Assembly: GCA_033030425.1 (NCBI GenBank) | Contig: JAUFSD010000004.1 | Location: forward strand, 1,426,001 to 1,490,000 | From: Verpa conica | Lineage: Eukaryota > Ascomycota > Pezizomycetes > Pezizales > Morchellaceae | Length of the DNA: 64,000 nucleotides | Reading direction: 5' to 3' | Shown: positions 25,101 through 36,470 of the stretch, one piece after another | Numbering within the stretch: position 1 is the first letter of the stretch | Layout: every line of letters begins with the position of its first letter | Notes under the pieces: model-generated | Told to the model about the DNA's origin: nothing | The model's database searches: none | The model's input: only the letters and a program-made list of their open reading frames with translations | Program-made: the position numbers and the translations under genes

Positions 25101-27005
25101 TAGATATAATGGGATATAATGTTTGGGATGAGTTAGGGACTGATTTTTATTGTAGATATAGGTTTAGAAAAAGGGGGTTAACGTTACTATGATAACACGA
25201 CCTCTAGGTTTCTAGATGAAATCGCGTTATTGACATATCAAAGCTTCCTATTGCTTGAGGGCTCGTGATTTATTGAGCCTGAATAAATAAATGAATGAAT
25301 TAATCATAAATACATGGAGCCTCTCGGACAAGTTATTCATCTATTGAACATTTTAAGAGATATTTACACTGTCTCGAGAGTTTAAAAAAGTAGATTACTT
25401 AGATTTTCTCCCTTCGAGACAAAACTAGCTATAAGTATTATATTTCTAATTACCATGATAATATTATCGATAGAGGAGCCACGGACGCGGCTAAAGCATG
25501 TCTCAAAAGAGCACATATGCATTCAGGGACAAAGAGGCAAGAACCTTCTGTGGATCATAGTATATCACTCAAAATAACCTACTCACATCCGCCCAACCAT
25601 CAGACCTGGAGTAATTAAATTAACATAACCCCAGCCCCTATTCTATTCCCTAAACTAAGCCAAACAGATTATAGGCCTACCAGTTATATATGGCTATACT
25701 CTGTAACGACTTCCGGAACTCACTTGCTGGCAAGTTATAGCCAGAGTAGCAAATGGGGTAAGTTTTTATACAATCCAAATCATTACTAATGGCTTGAGCC
25801 TATCATAACCATATTTGGGTTCGCTAGGTGAAGCCTGTATATAAGGAGGTTATCTAGTTTGAATCAATGAATTAACAAGTACATCGAGGTTATCCAGTTG
25901 TCTTCAGAAACCATAAAGTATCTAGTAGATATTGTGACCAATACTAACTCGGTAAACAGGGGCCTGATAGCTTTATTGGAATTGAGGACCGATTATACGC
26001 GTGCCTTACGAATCTATACTTAATACAACCCCCCCCCCTCTACTTGAACCTTCAAACTCCCCTCTCACATCTCACATCTCCCCTCTCCCCTTCCACCCCA
26101 AACCGCGCTAGTCAAAGGACACATCCTGAGAAACTTCCATTGTTAGAGTTCATCATTCTTGGTAATATTTCCTGGAAAATTCATCAATAGGATAAGTAAC
26201 TATAACGCAGACGCAAAGCCAACTCAAAATAAACCCCTGGCAATCTCAGCTTCATAGAATCTCCAAAAAGAGTCCCCTACCCATCAAGCCCTCCGTTGTC
26301 GGTAGCCAAATATGGTGCTAAAAGTCGTACAGGTACATTTCATACCCCATCCGCTGAAGCTGTTATCAATTTCTATAATTCCTATAAATTTATCTAGAGT
26401 CGTCAAAAAGCTTCGTGCATTTAGAAATGATAAGGGAGAGGAATCTACAAGTGACCACCAAGGCTTATATCCATGAAAAATCACTCGCCTAGCGAACCAC
26501 GACCCATGATGCGACTTACACTTAGGGGGTTAAAGGTCTCGTAATTTACGGGACACCTACGTAGCCTTTCTAGAGAAATAGTCGAGGCATCTTCAATTAC
26601 TACCCGGGAAAATCGTAAGCTTGATATATATATAAAAAAGCCACCCTTTCTTACACGATTAAAGCGTACATATAAACCACGCCCATATACTCGTATGAAC
26701 AAGCCTTACACCAAACAGGGGAATACAACAATGAACAAAGACAGGAATTGCATATATATCCACCTAAAGAGGAGAGAGAAAAAAAATCCAGACCCAGTAA
26801 ACAAAAAAAAGGGCAGTTCAAACGGGGAGAAGATACAAGAGGAGAAAAAAAACATTTAATTTACAGACCATTTCACCAAAATAAAATAAAAACTACTCTT
26901 CGGGGAAACAAAAAAAAGCAACCTAACCCCACCTTCCCAAGAGAAAGAAAAAGGAGAGAAATAACCCTTCTAGGGGGCACGAATGAAGAATAAACCAATT
27001 CTATT
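22199..27005. repeat. 6PF2K 3' region, then AT-rich gene-empty island
   Basis: 22.2-23.7 kb is unremarkable intergenic DNA with C and T homopolymers near 23406-23470. From about 23.7 to 26.7 kb the sequence is TA-dense with short open frames only, as in the other islands, and probably consists of RIP-decayed repeats. One short insertion with a (TGAA)n core sits at 25281-25316. The final part, 26.7-27.0 kb, is A-rich and probably the 3' untranslated region of the CENP-A gene. Confidence 0.45.
25275..25322 (-). mobile_element. 36-bp retroposon-like micro-insertion, copy 1
   Basis: Insert 25281-25316 lies between two copies of GAGCCT (25275-25280 and 25317-25322). On the minus strand it begins with CATGTATTTATGATT and ends in an ATTC/ATTT tetranucleotide tail. 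Three relatives occur in this window, each also between direct repeats. See findings. Confidence 0.6.
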
Positions 27006-27719
27006 CTAACCAAGACCTCCCCAAGCACCCCTAATCCTCCGAGCCAACTGTAAATCCTTCTGCATAATTGTCACTCTCTTTGCATGAATGGCGAGTAAGT
27101 TTGTATCCTCAAACAAATGTACAAGATATGCCTCCGCAGCTTCCTGTAATGCCTGTATAGCTGTGCTCTGCCAACGTAGAGCATCACCACCTGTGCCAGC
27201 GATACCACCGAGACCTGCGAGATGCGCTGCGTTTGTGTAGTCTTGAGCAACCTCACGGACCTAGAGTGTACATGTTAGTACTAAAAAGAAAGAAGGGAAC
27301 TAATAGTGGGGCAGGGACAGGGGGAGGGGATGTATACCAGTCGTGCAAAAGGAAGCTTCCGAAGTAGTAAGTCCGTGGTCCTCTGGTACTGTCTAATCTC
27401 ACGGAGAGCACGTGTTCCAGGGCGCCAACGGCGCCCGGCTCCTCCTCTCATAGGAACGGGATCACCAGCATGAACTGTTGGAACCCTCGTTAGTGTACTG
27501 GGCCGGCAATGGTACGGCGGGGTAACAAAGAAAAAAAAAGGTGAACATACCTGAAGCCGAAGCGCCGATAGCACTAGATCGCCGTCTACTAGCACTGGCT
27601 GCAGCAGTTCTTACCTTTACTGTCTTTGGTGTACTTGCACTGCTTTGTGCCCCGGTGGATTTGCGGGTTTTGACGATCGTTTTCCGGAGCTTTGCTTGTG
27701 CTTGTCCTTTTGGAGCCAT
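27006..27719 (-). CDS. cenH3: CENP-A, centromere-specific histone H3 variant
   Basis: Three exons on the minus strand (27551..27719, 27338..27474, 27006..27260) encode 186 residues. CENP-A replaces H3 in centromeric nucleosomes and defines the kinetochore site. The N-tail is basic and Ser/Ala-rich (about 70 residues). The histone fold reads [33 protein letters not shown], then alpha2 [27 protein letters not shown] and alpha3 [33 protein letters not shown] and the short C-terminus separate it from canonical H3. Loop 1 is unusually long: 21 residues lie between QD and RWQ ([19 protein letters not shown] plus flanks), against 5 in H3 and roughly 8-11 in yeast CENP-A proteins. It is rich in Gly and Ala. 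Divergent from the derlin gene. Confidence 0.95.
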
Positions 27720-28853
27720 GATTGGAAAAGATTTCTGCGATGCGCTGTGGGAGCGGGGGACGTGCGATTGAGCAGTAGCTAAAATTCCAAATGATTTGGC
27801 TACTGGCTACGTGGGTGGTGGAGGAGGAGGGGTGTTAGGAGTATAAGGTAGTTGTGCGACAGCGGCGGAGAGGTTGGGTGGAGGGCTACTGGAGATAAAC
27901 ACGGGTAGGGAGGAGGAGGTTGGGAAAAGGCGTTGTTGTGTCGCGTCGTCTCATGGCTGCGTTGCTGCCAAGGATTTCACGCGTTGCCGGGAACGGGCAG
28001 CTGGGGCGTTTTGTGTGCTCCGGAAACAGCCAGGACAAAGAGTTTGGATTGATGTGTTTGATGTTGAGTCTTTGAAGTGCATCTAGGCTTGTATATATCT
28101 TTCATCTATCTTGTAGGCGCTTGTCCAACTGCGGGGGAGGTGGAGGTGGAGGTGTGATATGTAGATATGTAATGGTTCTCAGTGTTGAGGTGTTGATGCC
28201 GCCAAACGGTCATCTTAAAGATAGTCAGTCAGTCGTCTACAGCTGTTTCAATCAACGCCCTGAGGGGTCGAGGTCGAGACTGATAACTTGACCCTCTTTT
28301 GACCCCCTCACCCACCAACGCCCACGAGAATGACAGCAATTACTAAATCTCCATCATCCAGTCTCTGCATACTCTACTCTACTATATAATATACCACATG
28401 TGTATGTATCTCGCTGTTGCACTCCTGTGCCTTACATAGCTAGACGTCATCGCCTGCAGGGCCTAGAGCTGGGCTTACCTAACACCCCCCAAAGCTGTAC
28501 CCCTTTCAGCCGCCATGGGCAACCAAGAGGCCAAATGTCATTCTACGACCTGCGAGGCCTACATCATCGCAGCATCCTCTCCACCCCTCACAGCCCATAC
28601 AATCCCGACATCGACAAGAAGCTTTTCCGCCGAGGAGAAAAGAAAGTACAATCACCCCCCCCCCCCTACTGGCATCCCTACATATTTCCCGATACCGTTA
28701 TTGTCTTTCCCTTCATCGGCCGCAGGCGCTCGAACCACTCCCAACTTTAAACTGGTAGCTCGGAACCTATATCTCCTACTCCTTGCGCCGATCTCACTCA
28801 GTTACTCGCCTCCCTCTCCTTCGCCCCCCACCTACCTATAATACAATTCAAGC
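27720..28853. promoter_or_regulatory. divergent spacer CENP-A / derlin
   Basis: About 1.1 kb between start codons. It contains GGAGG-rich blocks (27810-27920, 28130-28160) and, upstream of the derlin ATG, a C-rich leader with a C run near 28654. No conserved open frame. Confidence 0.4.
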
Positions 28854-29654
28854 ATGGCGGAACTGAATATGCTCGAGCAATGGTACTATGAAGTACCTGT
28901 TGTAACGCGGGTATGGACTACAGCTGCCGTCATCACCTCCATACTCGTCCAGTGTCAGATCGTCACGCCATACCAGCTATTCTACAGCTCCGTGACAGTA
29001 TGGGGGAAGCGACAGGTTAGTCTTCTACTCTCTGCGAATATGCATTATATGCCTAGACGTATCGGCTAAGATGGTCTAACTTAATGTTTTAATCTAGTAC
29101 TGGCGACTAATAACAACGTTCCTCTACTTTGGCCCTCTAAGCCTTGATTTTATGTTTCATATATTTTTCATGTCCCGCTATTCTCGAAACTTAGAGGAGT
29201 CCTCGTTCCGCGGCCGAACCGCTGATTTTGCGTGGTTGATTCTCTACTCTTCAGTCTCGCTTCTTGTATGCCTACCCCCTACAACTCATTCCGTTTGGCC
29301 AATGATTTAAACTAACTTTTCCTTTAGATCCTAACTCCTATAGCCTCAATGCCTTTCCTAGGCTCCCCCCTCTCCTTCAGCCTTGTCTATATCTGGGCAC
29401 GGCGCAACCCCTCCGTGCGACTCTCCTTCCTAGGTCTGTTCGTGTTTACGGCGCCGTACCTACCGTGGGTACTACTAGGCTTCTCGCTACTACTACACAA
29501 CACGTTGCCTAAGGATGATCTTCTCGGGATTGTGGTTGGACATATATACTACTTCTTTGAGGACATCTACCCACGGATTCGGAACGGTTCAAGGCCACTA
29601 AAGAGCCCAGAGTTCTGGACAAGAATGTTTGCCGGGAGAGGGGTGGCAGCTTAA
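28854..29654 (+). CDS. derlin (Der1-family, ER-associated degradation)
   Basis: Three exons (28854..29015, 29098..29265, 29328..29654) encode 218 residues. Derlins are rhomboid-like pseudoproteases of the ER membrane that help retrotranslocate misfolded proteins. Visible family marks are the N-terminal WYYEVPVVTRVWTT, the loop-1 WR pair (YWRLITTFLYFG), FMFHIFFMSRYSRNLEE and, in the last membrane segment, the GxxxG motif within LLGIVVGHIYYFFEDIYP. No catalytic rhomboid Ser-His pair is evident. About six hydrophobic segments are present. It lacks a long C-terminal tail with SHP boxes, so it is closer to Der1/Derlin-2/3 architecture than to Dfm1. Introns are 82 and 62 bp. Confidence 0.93.
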
Positions 29655-32099
29655 GTGGGGGATTTTGGAATTTTTGTGCGGCATGACGTAACATGGTATA
29701 TCATAGGTTCATCGAATTCAGATGCAGGGAAGAAGAGTGAGAAGGAAAGGAAGAAAAAAGAAAGGTAGAAGCCAAAAGCTTCTAGGCTTTTTTGTATTAG
29801 TATCTTTTTTGTTTCTTTTCCTGCGTTCTTTTTTTATTTCCCCTCAACCTTAGGTTTTTCTTTTTATTTTATTTTATTTTTATTTTTAAACGTTGGCTCC
29901 AATTGGCGTTTGGCACGAGCTTTTTTTATTTTTACTTTTACTTTCTTTTCCCCCCACACCCCTCTCTCTTTCCATTCCATCTACGGGACTAGTGGGGATC
30001 TCGTAGTGGCTGTTTAAGTACGAAATAGGATGATTAGGTGGCACCGATGGGAGGGGAAAAAAAGTGAAACTCGGCTTTGGGTAGGCCGATTGGCGATGGG
30101 ACGGAATAGGTATACCTCTCGGAGGGTTCCCAGTCGATGATGGAAGCCCAGTGTGCGCAAGACGAGGCGGTAGAAACACTGGAACCGATTGGCTATGGAA
30201 TAAAGTACATATTCTATGACTGGAAAGAGTAGTCATATTAACGCATTGGGCAAAGGTGCACAACATATCAAACGATAGTATGTACTATGTGTATATTTTT
30301 GATTAATTACATGCTCTATATACCACTATACTCTACTGAGTAGAGCAAGGCGGAATAATATAATGACTTGTTTCCTCTTCTCGCATTGCGCTATCGTTGT
30401 CTATACTTTGCAGAGCCGGAGGAGTATTTCAACGTGGCTTCCAGTTAATCGTCCTGCATATTATTCAAACCTATATGCTTATTGTCCACATTGATCTCTA
30501 GAATGCAATATGCCTCGGCCTCCTAGCGTTATGGGGCTGTAGTATCAATTAGTAAACTGAGGTTCTTCTTAACCCCTTGTCCGTCAGTGAATGGGTAATG
30601 TGAGCCTTGGTACAAGTCCAGCTCAGAGAAAGCGTGTGTTTTCAATTAATATGAAGTCCCAGAAAATGGCTGTATAGACTTACATCTCCTCCGTCGTAGT
30701 CAATCTTATAGAATAGGGCACCATTAGCTGTTGTGCCAGATTAGCCATAACCAATGACTACAAAGCCACCAAACCAAGCCTCACAAACCCAACCGGCTTT
30801 CCCGAGAGAGCCTCAACCTGACGTTTGAGATTGAGCCTGATTTAAAACCCCCTATATCTCATTTCACATCCGCACAATAAGTCCCTTTGCTTTTTTTTGA
30901 CTGGTCAAGTTGTTTGGTAATATTGCTAGGATTGGAACACTGTGGCCTAAAACCGCTAGCCATTGATGATATTGATCTGATCAGCTGCTATGGGAACCGG
31001 TTATACACTTGTCAAGAGTGTCAGAGTGATGATAGCCTTTCCTTGACAGGATCGGTATCCTTAGCCCCCATATTTATTTTTTTCAAAAAGGGATAGTTAG
31101 CCTAGCTAGATACTAACACAGAAGCTAACGGATCCAAGCCGATCTAAACAGGTTCGCTGGTTCCAACCGATAGCAATGCATCGGCTGGTAGTGAAATCGA
31201 TAGTTTCCTTGATGAAACCTGTTGTGAGAACCAAGGTGTGAAAATGTGAAATTAAACTGCAATAGGCTTCCAGTAAGACGCTCTCTAAAAAGGCTGAAGT
31301 TGATCGTGACTGTCAAGTATCAAACCGATCAAGCTGACCTCACTCATATGGCCTACGTCACACCCCTAACCCTAAAAATGTGGCTTTCCAATCACTTACA
31401 AATTACACATCACCGCTCTTGAAGTCTTATCATTCAGGTCATGCCACGAACGATCCAAGTATGGACAGGCGAGACAAGATTGATTTCACATGGACAGCCC
31501 CAAAAAATCGAGACCAGGTAGGAACAACTGAGGCATGCGCTGATTGGGGGAGGTGGGATCTCCGTGATAGCCCTGCGGTAGATGGAAAAAGAAAAGAGGG
31601 GAAACGCCCAATCAACCGATATGCATGCCGAACTAGCGAGTAAGGAGCAATGGAATAATCATACATACCGAGAGAAAATACCGATAGAATCGCAATCGGG
31701 CCATGCATTAATGGGTGTGGTATATGTGCATCCTATGTTCCCCGCAGTAGAGAAGCGGTGTCTCGGACCGAGGAGGGACTTGTGGTAATAGCTACCTGGA
31801 TATTTAATTCCTTTTTCTTTGCTTTCATGACCAGGTCGCCCAGTGTCGGCGTACTGGTGTCTTCACGATACCATTTGTTCTGCACTGTCTTTCAGACCAT
31901 TACCCATCGTCATTCAATGTTCCCTGTAGTATAGAAGAACATAAATGAACGAGAAGGATATATACCGCATTTCAATTGTTAACCCGCTACACCTCCCACA
32001 CAAAGGAAATACAAACCAAGAGTTACTCCATCACCAATTATTACATCTCCTGTCATCAACTGAGCTGTTGTTTCCTGCGAAACATTTGTTTTTCGTCTC
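29655..32099. other. intergenic, T-rich 3' region then AT-rich spacer
   Basis: 29.7-29.95 kb is T-rich with repeated TTTTTA units and probably includes the derlin 3' untranslated region. 30.3-31.9 kb is AT-rich with no recognised gene or RNA; several short open frames lack conserved sequence. The right end must hold the 3' untranslated region of the Zn2Cys6 gene. Confidence 0.4.
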
Positions 32100-33396
32100 T
32101 TATCCGATAGAGCCTGGGCGGCCCGGCGATGATAAGTGGATATCTGCTTCTGGTTCCGCCCCCGACTGCAGTGGTGGCGGTGATAGTGGAGGAGCTTGCG
32201 GTGGTAATGAAGGCAGGACAGGCTGTGCGAACAGCTGTGACATGCCCGAACCCATCAGGATATCGTCATTTAAACATGAAAAGTCGAGATTTGACAGGTC
32301 CACGTCATCAAAAACTAAGTCGGTGGTCGACAAATCCACCTCATCCAACCAGTCGGGATCCCATGTAATTCCATTCTCAGCGCCTAGCGCTACACCAGAC
32401 GCAGCAACACCCGCATCAACGCTATGAGCCCCCTCAGTCCCCTGCATTCCCAAGTCGTCCGCCCTACTTACATCTCCCAAATCGATTGGTTCGCCAAACG
32501 TCGTAGAATCATCCTGTAGATTAGGGTCGTATACCAGCTTTTCTAGGCCAAAAACAGGTGCACCAGCGTACTTGGAATTTTCCGCAATCTCACATGGTAC
32601 TTCCTCTGCAGGAGCGGGCAGGGCGGGGAGGTCCCAGCACGACACATCCCATATCGGTGTAGACCCCGAAGTCTCTTCAGTCGGTGTCGCAAGAGATGTA
32701 CAGTCGGGGGACACCGAGTGAGGCCGCATTTGCGAATCTAAACGGGGTTCCGATGAATTACCATTCTTACCAGTAGAAGCAGGAATAGTTTGTGCTGGAT
32801 CATCGTAAGAACTAATTGAAGTATGAGAAGTTTGGGGCGTACCCACCGTTGAAACCGAGGGCGACGGAGAAGGAAGCTGATGATGGTTCTGCTGAGGATT
32901 TTCCGAAGTGATCCTTAGGGTTTCCGGGGACGGATGGTGGTCATCGTTAAATAATGGGGGTGATGGCGGAACGGTTGACACTCTATTAAGTTTTCGTTTC
33001 TTGGTGAAATAAGTATATCCTTCGGGCTTGATGGGCTGTTGGCAGATGATGCCTAGTTCTGTGCAGCGGCCGCAAGGACGGATATCTCCACATCGTTTTT
33101 TTTGCTTGTTGCAGCTCACTAAAAGGAAGGAGGACGGCTTTTTTTTAGCTGAGTACTTTAATCAAGATGAGGCATTTAAAAAAAACATGGGAAACTGAAC
33201 GAAGCTTACCACAGGCGATATTACGATGTTTCTTCTTCTTCTTTGCAGCTTCAGCCACTGCTGGTGCAGTAGCAAGAGGAGGAGTTGAGGTAGAGTGGGC
33301 ACGAGTGGGAAGCTGAAGTACTCGTGAAGGGAGGCTTGGAGCAGCAGCGGGCTTCCAGCCGGCTGTTTGAGTAGTGGAGGTCAAGAAGCCCGCCAT
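32100..33396 (-). CDS. Zn2Cys6 (Gal4-type) transcription factor with acidic C-terminus
   Basis: Two exons on the minus strand (33210..33396, 32100..33118) encode 401 residues. The zinc cluster is complete: Cys62, 65, 72, 78, 81 and 88, i.e. CX2CX6CX5CX2CX6C, preceded by a basic patch KKKKKHR (52-58) and followed by a basic linker FTKKRKLNR. The single intron falls between the first two cysteines. No fungal-specific TF homology domain follows. The rest is Ser/Pro/Thr-rich, with a strongly acidic, hydrophobic segment near residues 325-370 (WDPDWLDEVDLS, DLVFDDVDLSNLDF) that looks like an activation domain. The target genes are unknown and I do not recognise an orthologue. The start is the first ATG in frame (33396). 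Divergent from the decapping-motif gene. Confidence 0.85.
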
Positions 33397-34924
33397 TGCC
33401 AAGATTATAGATGAAGTGATAGAAGCGGGTTCACTAAACGCTGATGGCCGTCATCATAGGAGGATGCGGGGGAGAAGTTGGTAGTTCATGGAGTAAAAAG
33501 ATGTAAAAGTAAAAGCCCAGCAGCCAGCATCAAAAATGGCTGGAACACCCGTTGTCTGACCATAGGGTCTACCTGCCCCGTGGGGCGCTAGCCTCGCCAG
33601 TACCACCGAATCATTCACCCCTCCCGATATTGCAATATTATGAAGAGAAGGCTCGAGTTCTCATTGTAAAAGCAATAAGAAACATCCTCCCGTAGTATTG
33701 TACTGTGCATTATGCAATTTTCAAACTTCATTCTATTGGTATCGATTAATCTAGGCTCTGCCTCTGCTGGGTGCTATTGGAACCTCGCTCCGCCACCTCT
33801 CAGCAGCAAATTCTTCCTGGAAATCTCTGCCTAGGCGATGCAAAGAAAGAAGGCTCAACACTCAAAATCGATTTACTCTCTCCAGCCATATGCAGCAGAA
33901 GAAGCTGGGGCGATGCTTGGACATTGTTTCAATTCTCCCTTTCCTTTCCGGAGATGCTGAGACAGCGGTGCAACAGCACAAAAATAGATTATCTAGAGAG
34001 GAGTTTAGAAAATGTAGAGAGTTTCATCAGAAAGTCTTGAAAAGTGGGCATCTCATAGAAACAGAACTTAGGGTTTCATATCATACCAAGTAGAGCACCG
34101 CTAAACAAAATTCCGATGGGCGCGATAGGCAGCTATTCACATCTTGGACGCCATGGAAGGCTTCAGGCAGCAGATTGCCACTGTCCCACTGGCCGCAAAA
34201 CAACAACAAGCAGGCATCTCGGCCAATGAGAATAAATAGCAACCCTCCAAACCGACCCAGGACCAAACAAGTCCGCTTCCGGCGGGCAACATGGACGCCC
34301 CTCTGGTCTCAGAGAGCTCTGTGGCAATCTCTGGACTCGCCTTGGCTAGCAGGCGAAAGAGTGACTTGCGTCCTCAAGGATTCGCGCCATCCTGGGCCAG
34401 CATGCACCACGTTGCTCCCGGTGGGCCTATTGCCAGCCTTTCGCACTCTTCCTTGGTCTCCCCCCTTCCTCACTTCTTTCTCTTCTCAAGTCTTTTTCTC
34501 AAAACTCGCTTGTTCCCCCGGTTCCTATCTCACTCTTCCTCTTCCCCCCCTTCATACACGATATCAACCTGCCTTCTCCCCCTACTCTGTCCGCTTCCCC
34601 TCATTTTCTCATATCTTGAGAATGACCATTATCCCCTCCACTTTTCTTCTGCCAATACATTATCGTCTTTATCCGTCAGTTTCGTAACTAGTTCTCGTTG
34701 ACTCAAAACTCTTGTGGCTTCAGCATTCGCCTATATTACTCTATCGCGCATATACCAACAACTACCTTTTTTTTTCAAGAATAAATACTTTTCTTTAGTG
34801 CCCCGGCGTCTTCTGTTTGTTCAGGCTTCGCTGTATTTTACTCTTCTTTCGGCCTTTTGTTTCTCCATTCGATTGATCGATTGGATTTCATTTATTGGCG
34901 GCATATTTCTTTCGCCTACAACTC
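33397..34924. promoter_or_regulatory. divergent spacer Zn2Cys6 factor / decapping-motif gene
   Basis: About 1.5 kb between start codons. 34400-34620 is strongly pyrimidine-rich (CTTCCTCTTCCCC-like), consistent with the leader/promoter of the plus-strand gene. Open frames here (for example 34175-34701) are by-products of that composition. Confidence 0.4.
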
Positions 34925-36470
34925 ATGATGACTAGCATCACTGGATCACCTTCCCCTAAGCCCCGAACTGGGCGCAATAACCATCGCCAAACGAAAAGCA
35001 GTTCCTTCATCGCGGCTCCAAACCAGTTTAACCCTAAACACCATGCTCAGCAGTCTCACAATAATCAGCTCCCCCTTAACACTACCCACATTCCTGCAGC
35101 AACTAACTACCGCGGCTCAAATCGCTCGACTGTCATGACACCACCCACAACACCGAAGGCTCAACATTTCCCAAATACGAACACTGACGCTTCTGGAAAG
35201 AAAAAGAAAAACAAGAAGCAGGACAAGTCAAAGCAAGAAAAGACAAAGCCCAAGAACGTCACAACTAAGGTACAGGCAGGATTTCCCTCGGGGCCTATTC
35301 CAGCTGATCTTGAGTCACCTCCAATGTCGTCGGATGAGTTTCCAAGTGGCCAGATTACACCACCTAAGATGTCTTCTACCCCCCCATCAAAAGCATATGC
35401 AGGTCCTACTTTCCACCACTCGCCGGCACCATCTGCACTACCCATGCCAAAGTTCTTCTCCAAGTCAGTCCCTGGCACCCCTGCTGGGACTAGCTTACAA
35501 AGTATGATCGAAAGTGACGTGAGTGATACTACCAGTAGTGTCACTGCGCCGGCTTCAGTAGGGCAGGAGCAGTCCCAGCTTGAGTTGCTTTTCAAGGCAG
35601 CGAGGGCAGAAAACATGGGAATGAAGCGTCAGGGTTCAGGTTCTACCACTTCCAGTGATGCAGCGACCGACTCATTTTCTGGAATCTTTGGGTATGTTAG
35701 AAACGCTATGCCACTATATGAAAGATACCTGGGACTTACTCGTATTATGAATCATCAGTACCAATACGGACCCAGAGTCTCCTATCCGTAGTAATCGTAG
35801 GGTCACTCGTAATATTCCACACGAATCGTTGTTTTTCTCTATGGATGAGTTCGATAAGCCTTTGTCGCCTTTGTCGCCCACCTTCAAAGAACGTATTAGT
35901 CAGTCTCGTTCTGTTACTGCTCCATCGAAAATGCCGACACAGTCAAGCCTAGAGGAAGAAAAACGCAAGGAGACAGCTAATGCTCTAAAGCAATATCTTC
36001 TTTCGCCCCAATCCCCAGCAAGGAAGGCATCAGTCTCTTCCCCGTCGCCTGCATCACGAACCCAGAACCGGCCTTCCCCTCAATTCAAGGCTGGCCCACC
36101 TTTGAGCCTTAATCGAGGCGCTTATCAGCCACAGTCCCCTCGTTCACCGGCTGGCACTGGATACTTCCCTATCTTCCCATCGTCTCCGGCGCCTTTCCCC
36201 TTCGAACAACAAGTACCATATACTGCACAAATGCATACTGCTACTCCCCCCAGAAGGCCATCTACTTTTAGGCCTTCTCACCAGGCCCACTTCAGCCCTG
36301 TCGATAACATTTCTACATACATGACTCCCCAACAATTCTCTGGGGTGCCTTTGTACCATAACAACCACAATTCGATTCTCGCAAGCAAGCTTGAAGCTGT
36401 TACTGGACCAGTCATTCAGCAGAGCGTGACTGATCTGGAAAATGATTTGAGGAGAGTTTTGATGATCTGA
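34925..36470 (+). CDS. disordered protein with Edc1/PNRC-type decapping-activator motif
   Basis: Two exons (34925..35691, 35759..36470) encode 492 residues. Nearly all the protein is Ser/Pro/Thr/Lys-rich and looks disordered. Its clear landmark is at residues 158-177: YAGPTFHHSPAP followed by SALPMPKF, then FSKSVPG. This has the form of the short proline-rich motif (YAG-x-x-F ... LPxPxF) by which yeast Edc1/Edc2 and animal PNRC2 bind Dcp1 and activate Dcp2 decapping. Further islands are SQLELLFKAARAE (about 233-245) and EEEKRKETANALKQYLLSP in exon 2. A Lys-rich block (KKKKNKKQDKSKQEK) lies near residue 97. Inference: a cytoplasmic mRNA-decay cofactor. The role is not proven by sequence. The 67-bp intron joins in frame GIFG to TNTDPES. 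Confidence 0.78.

Noticed and set aside
27205..27235. 24-nt CAG|GT...CAG|GT segment in the CENP-A loop as a mini-intron
   Set aside because: Far below the minimum intron length; treated as coding.
31363..31376. Telomere-like CCCTAACCCTAA
   Set aside because: Only two units, isolated inside a chromosome arm between ordinary genes; chance is sufficient.
34175..34701. Two long overlapping frames before the decapping-motif gene
   Set aside because: The C/T-rich leader yields Ser/Pro/Phe strings in several frames at once; no conserved sequence.
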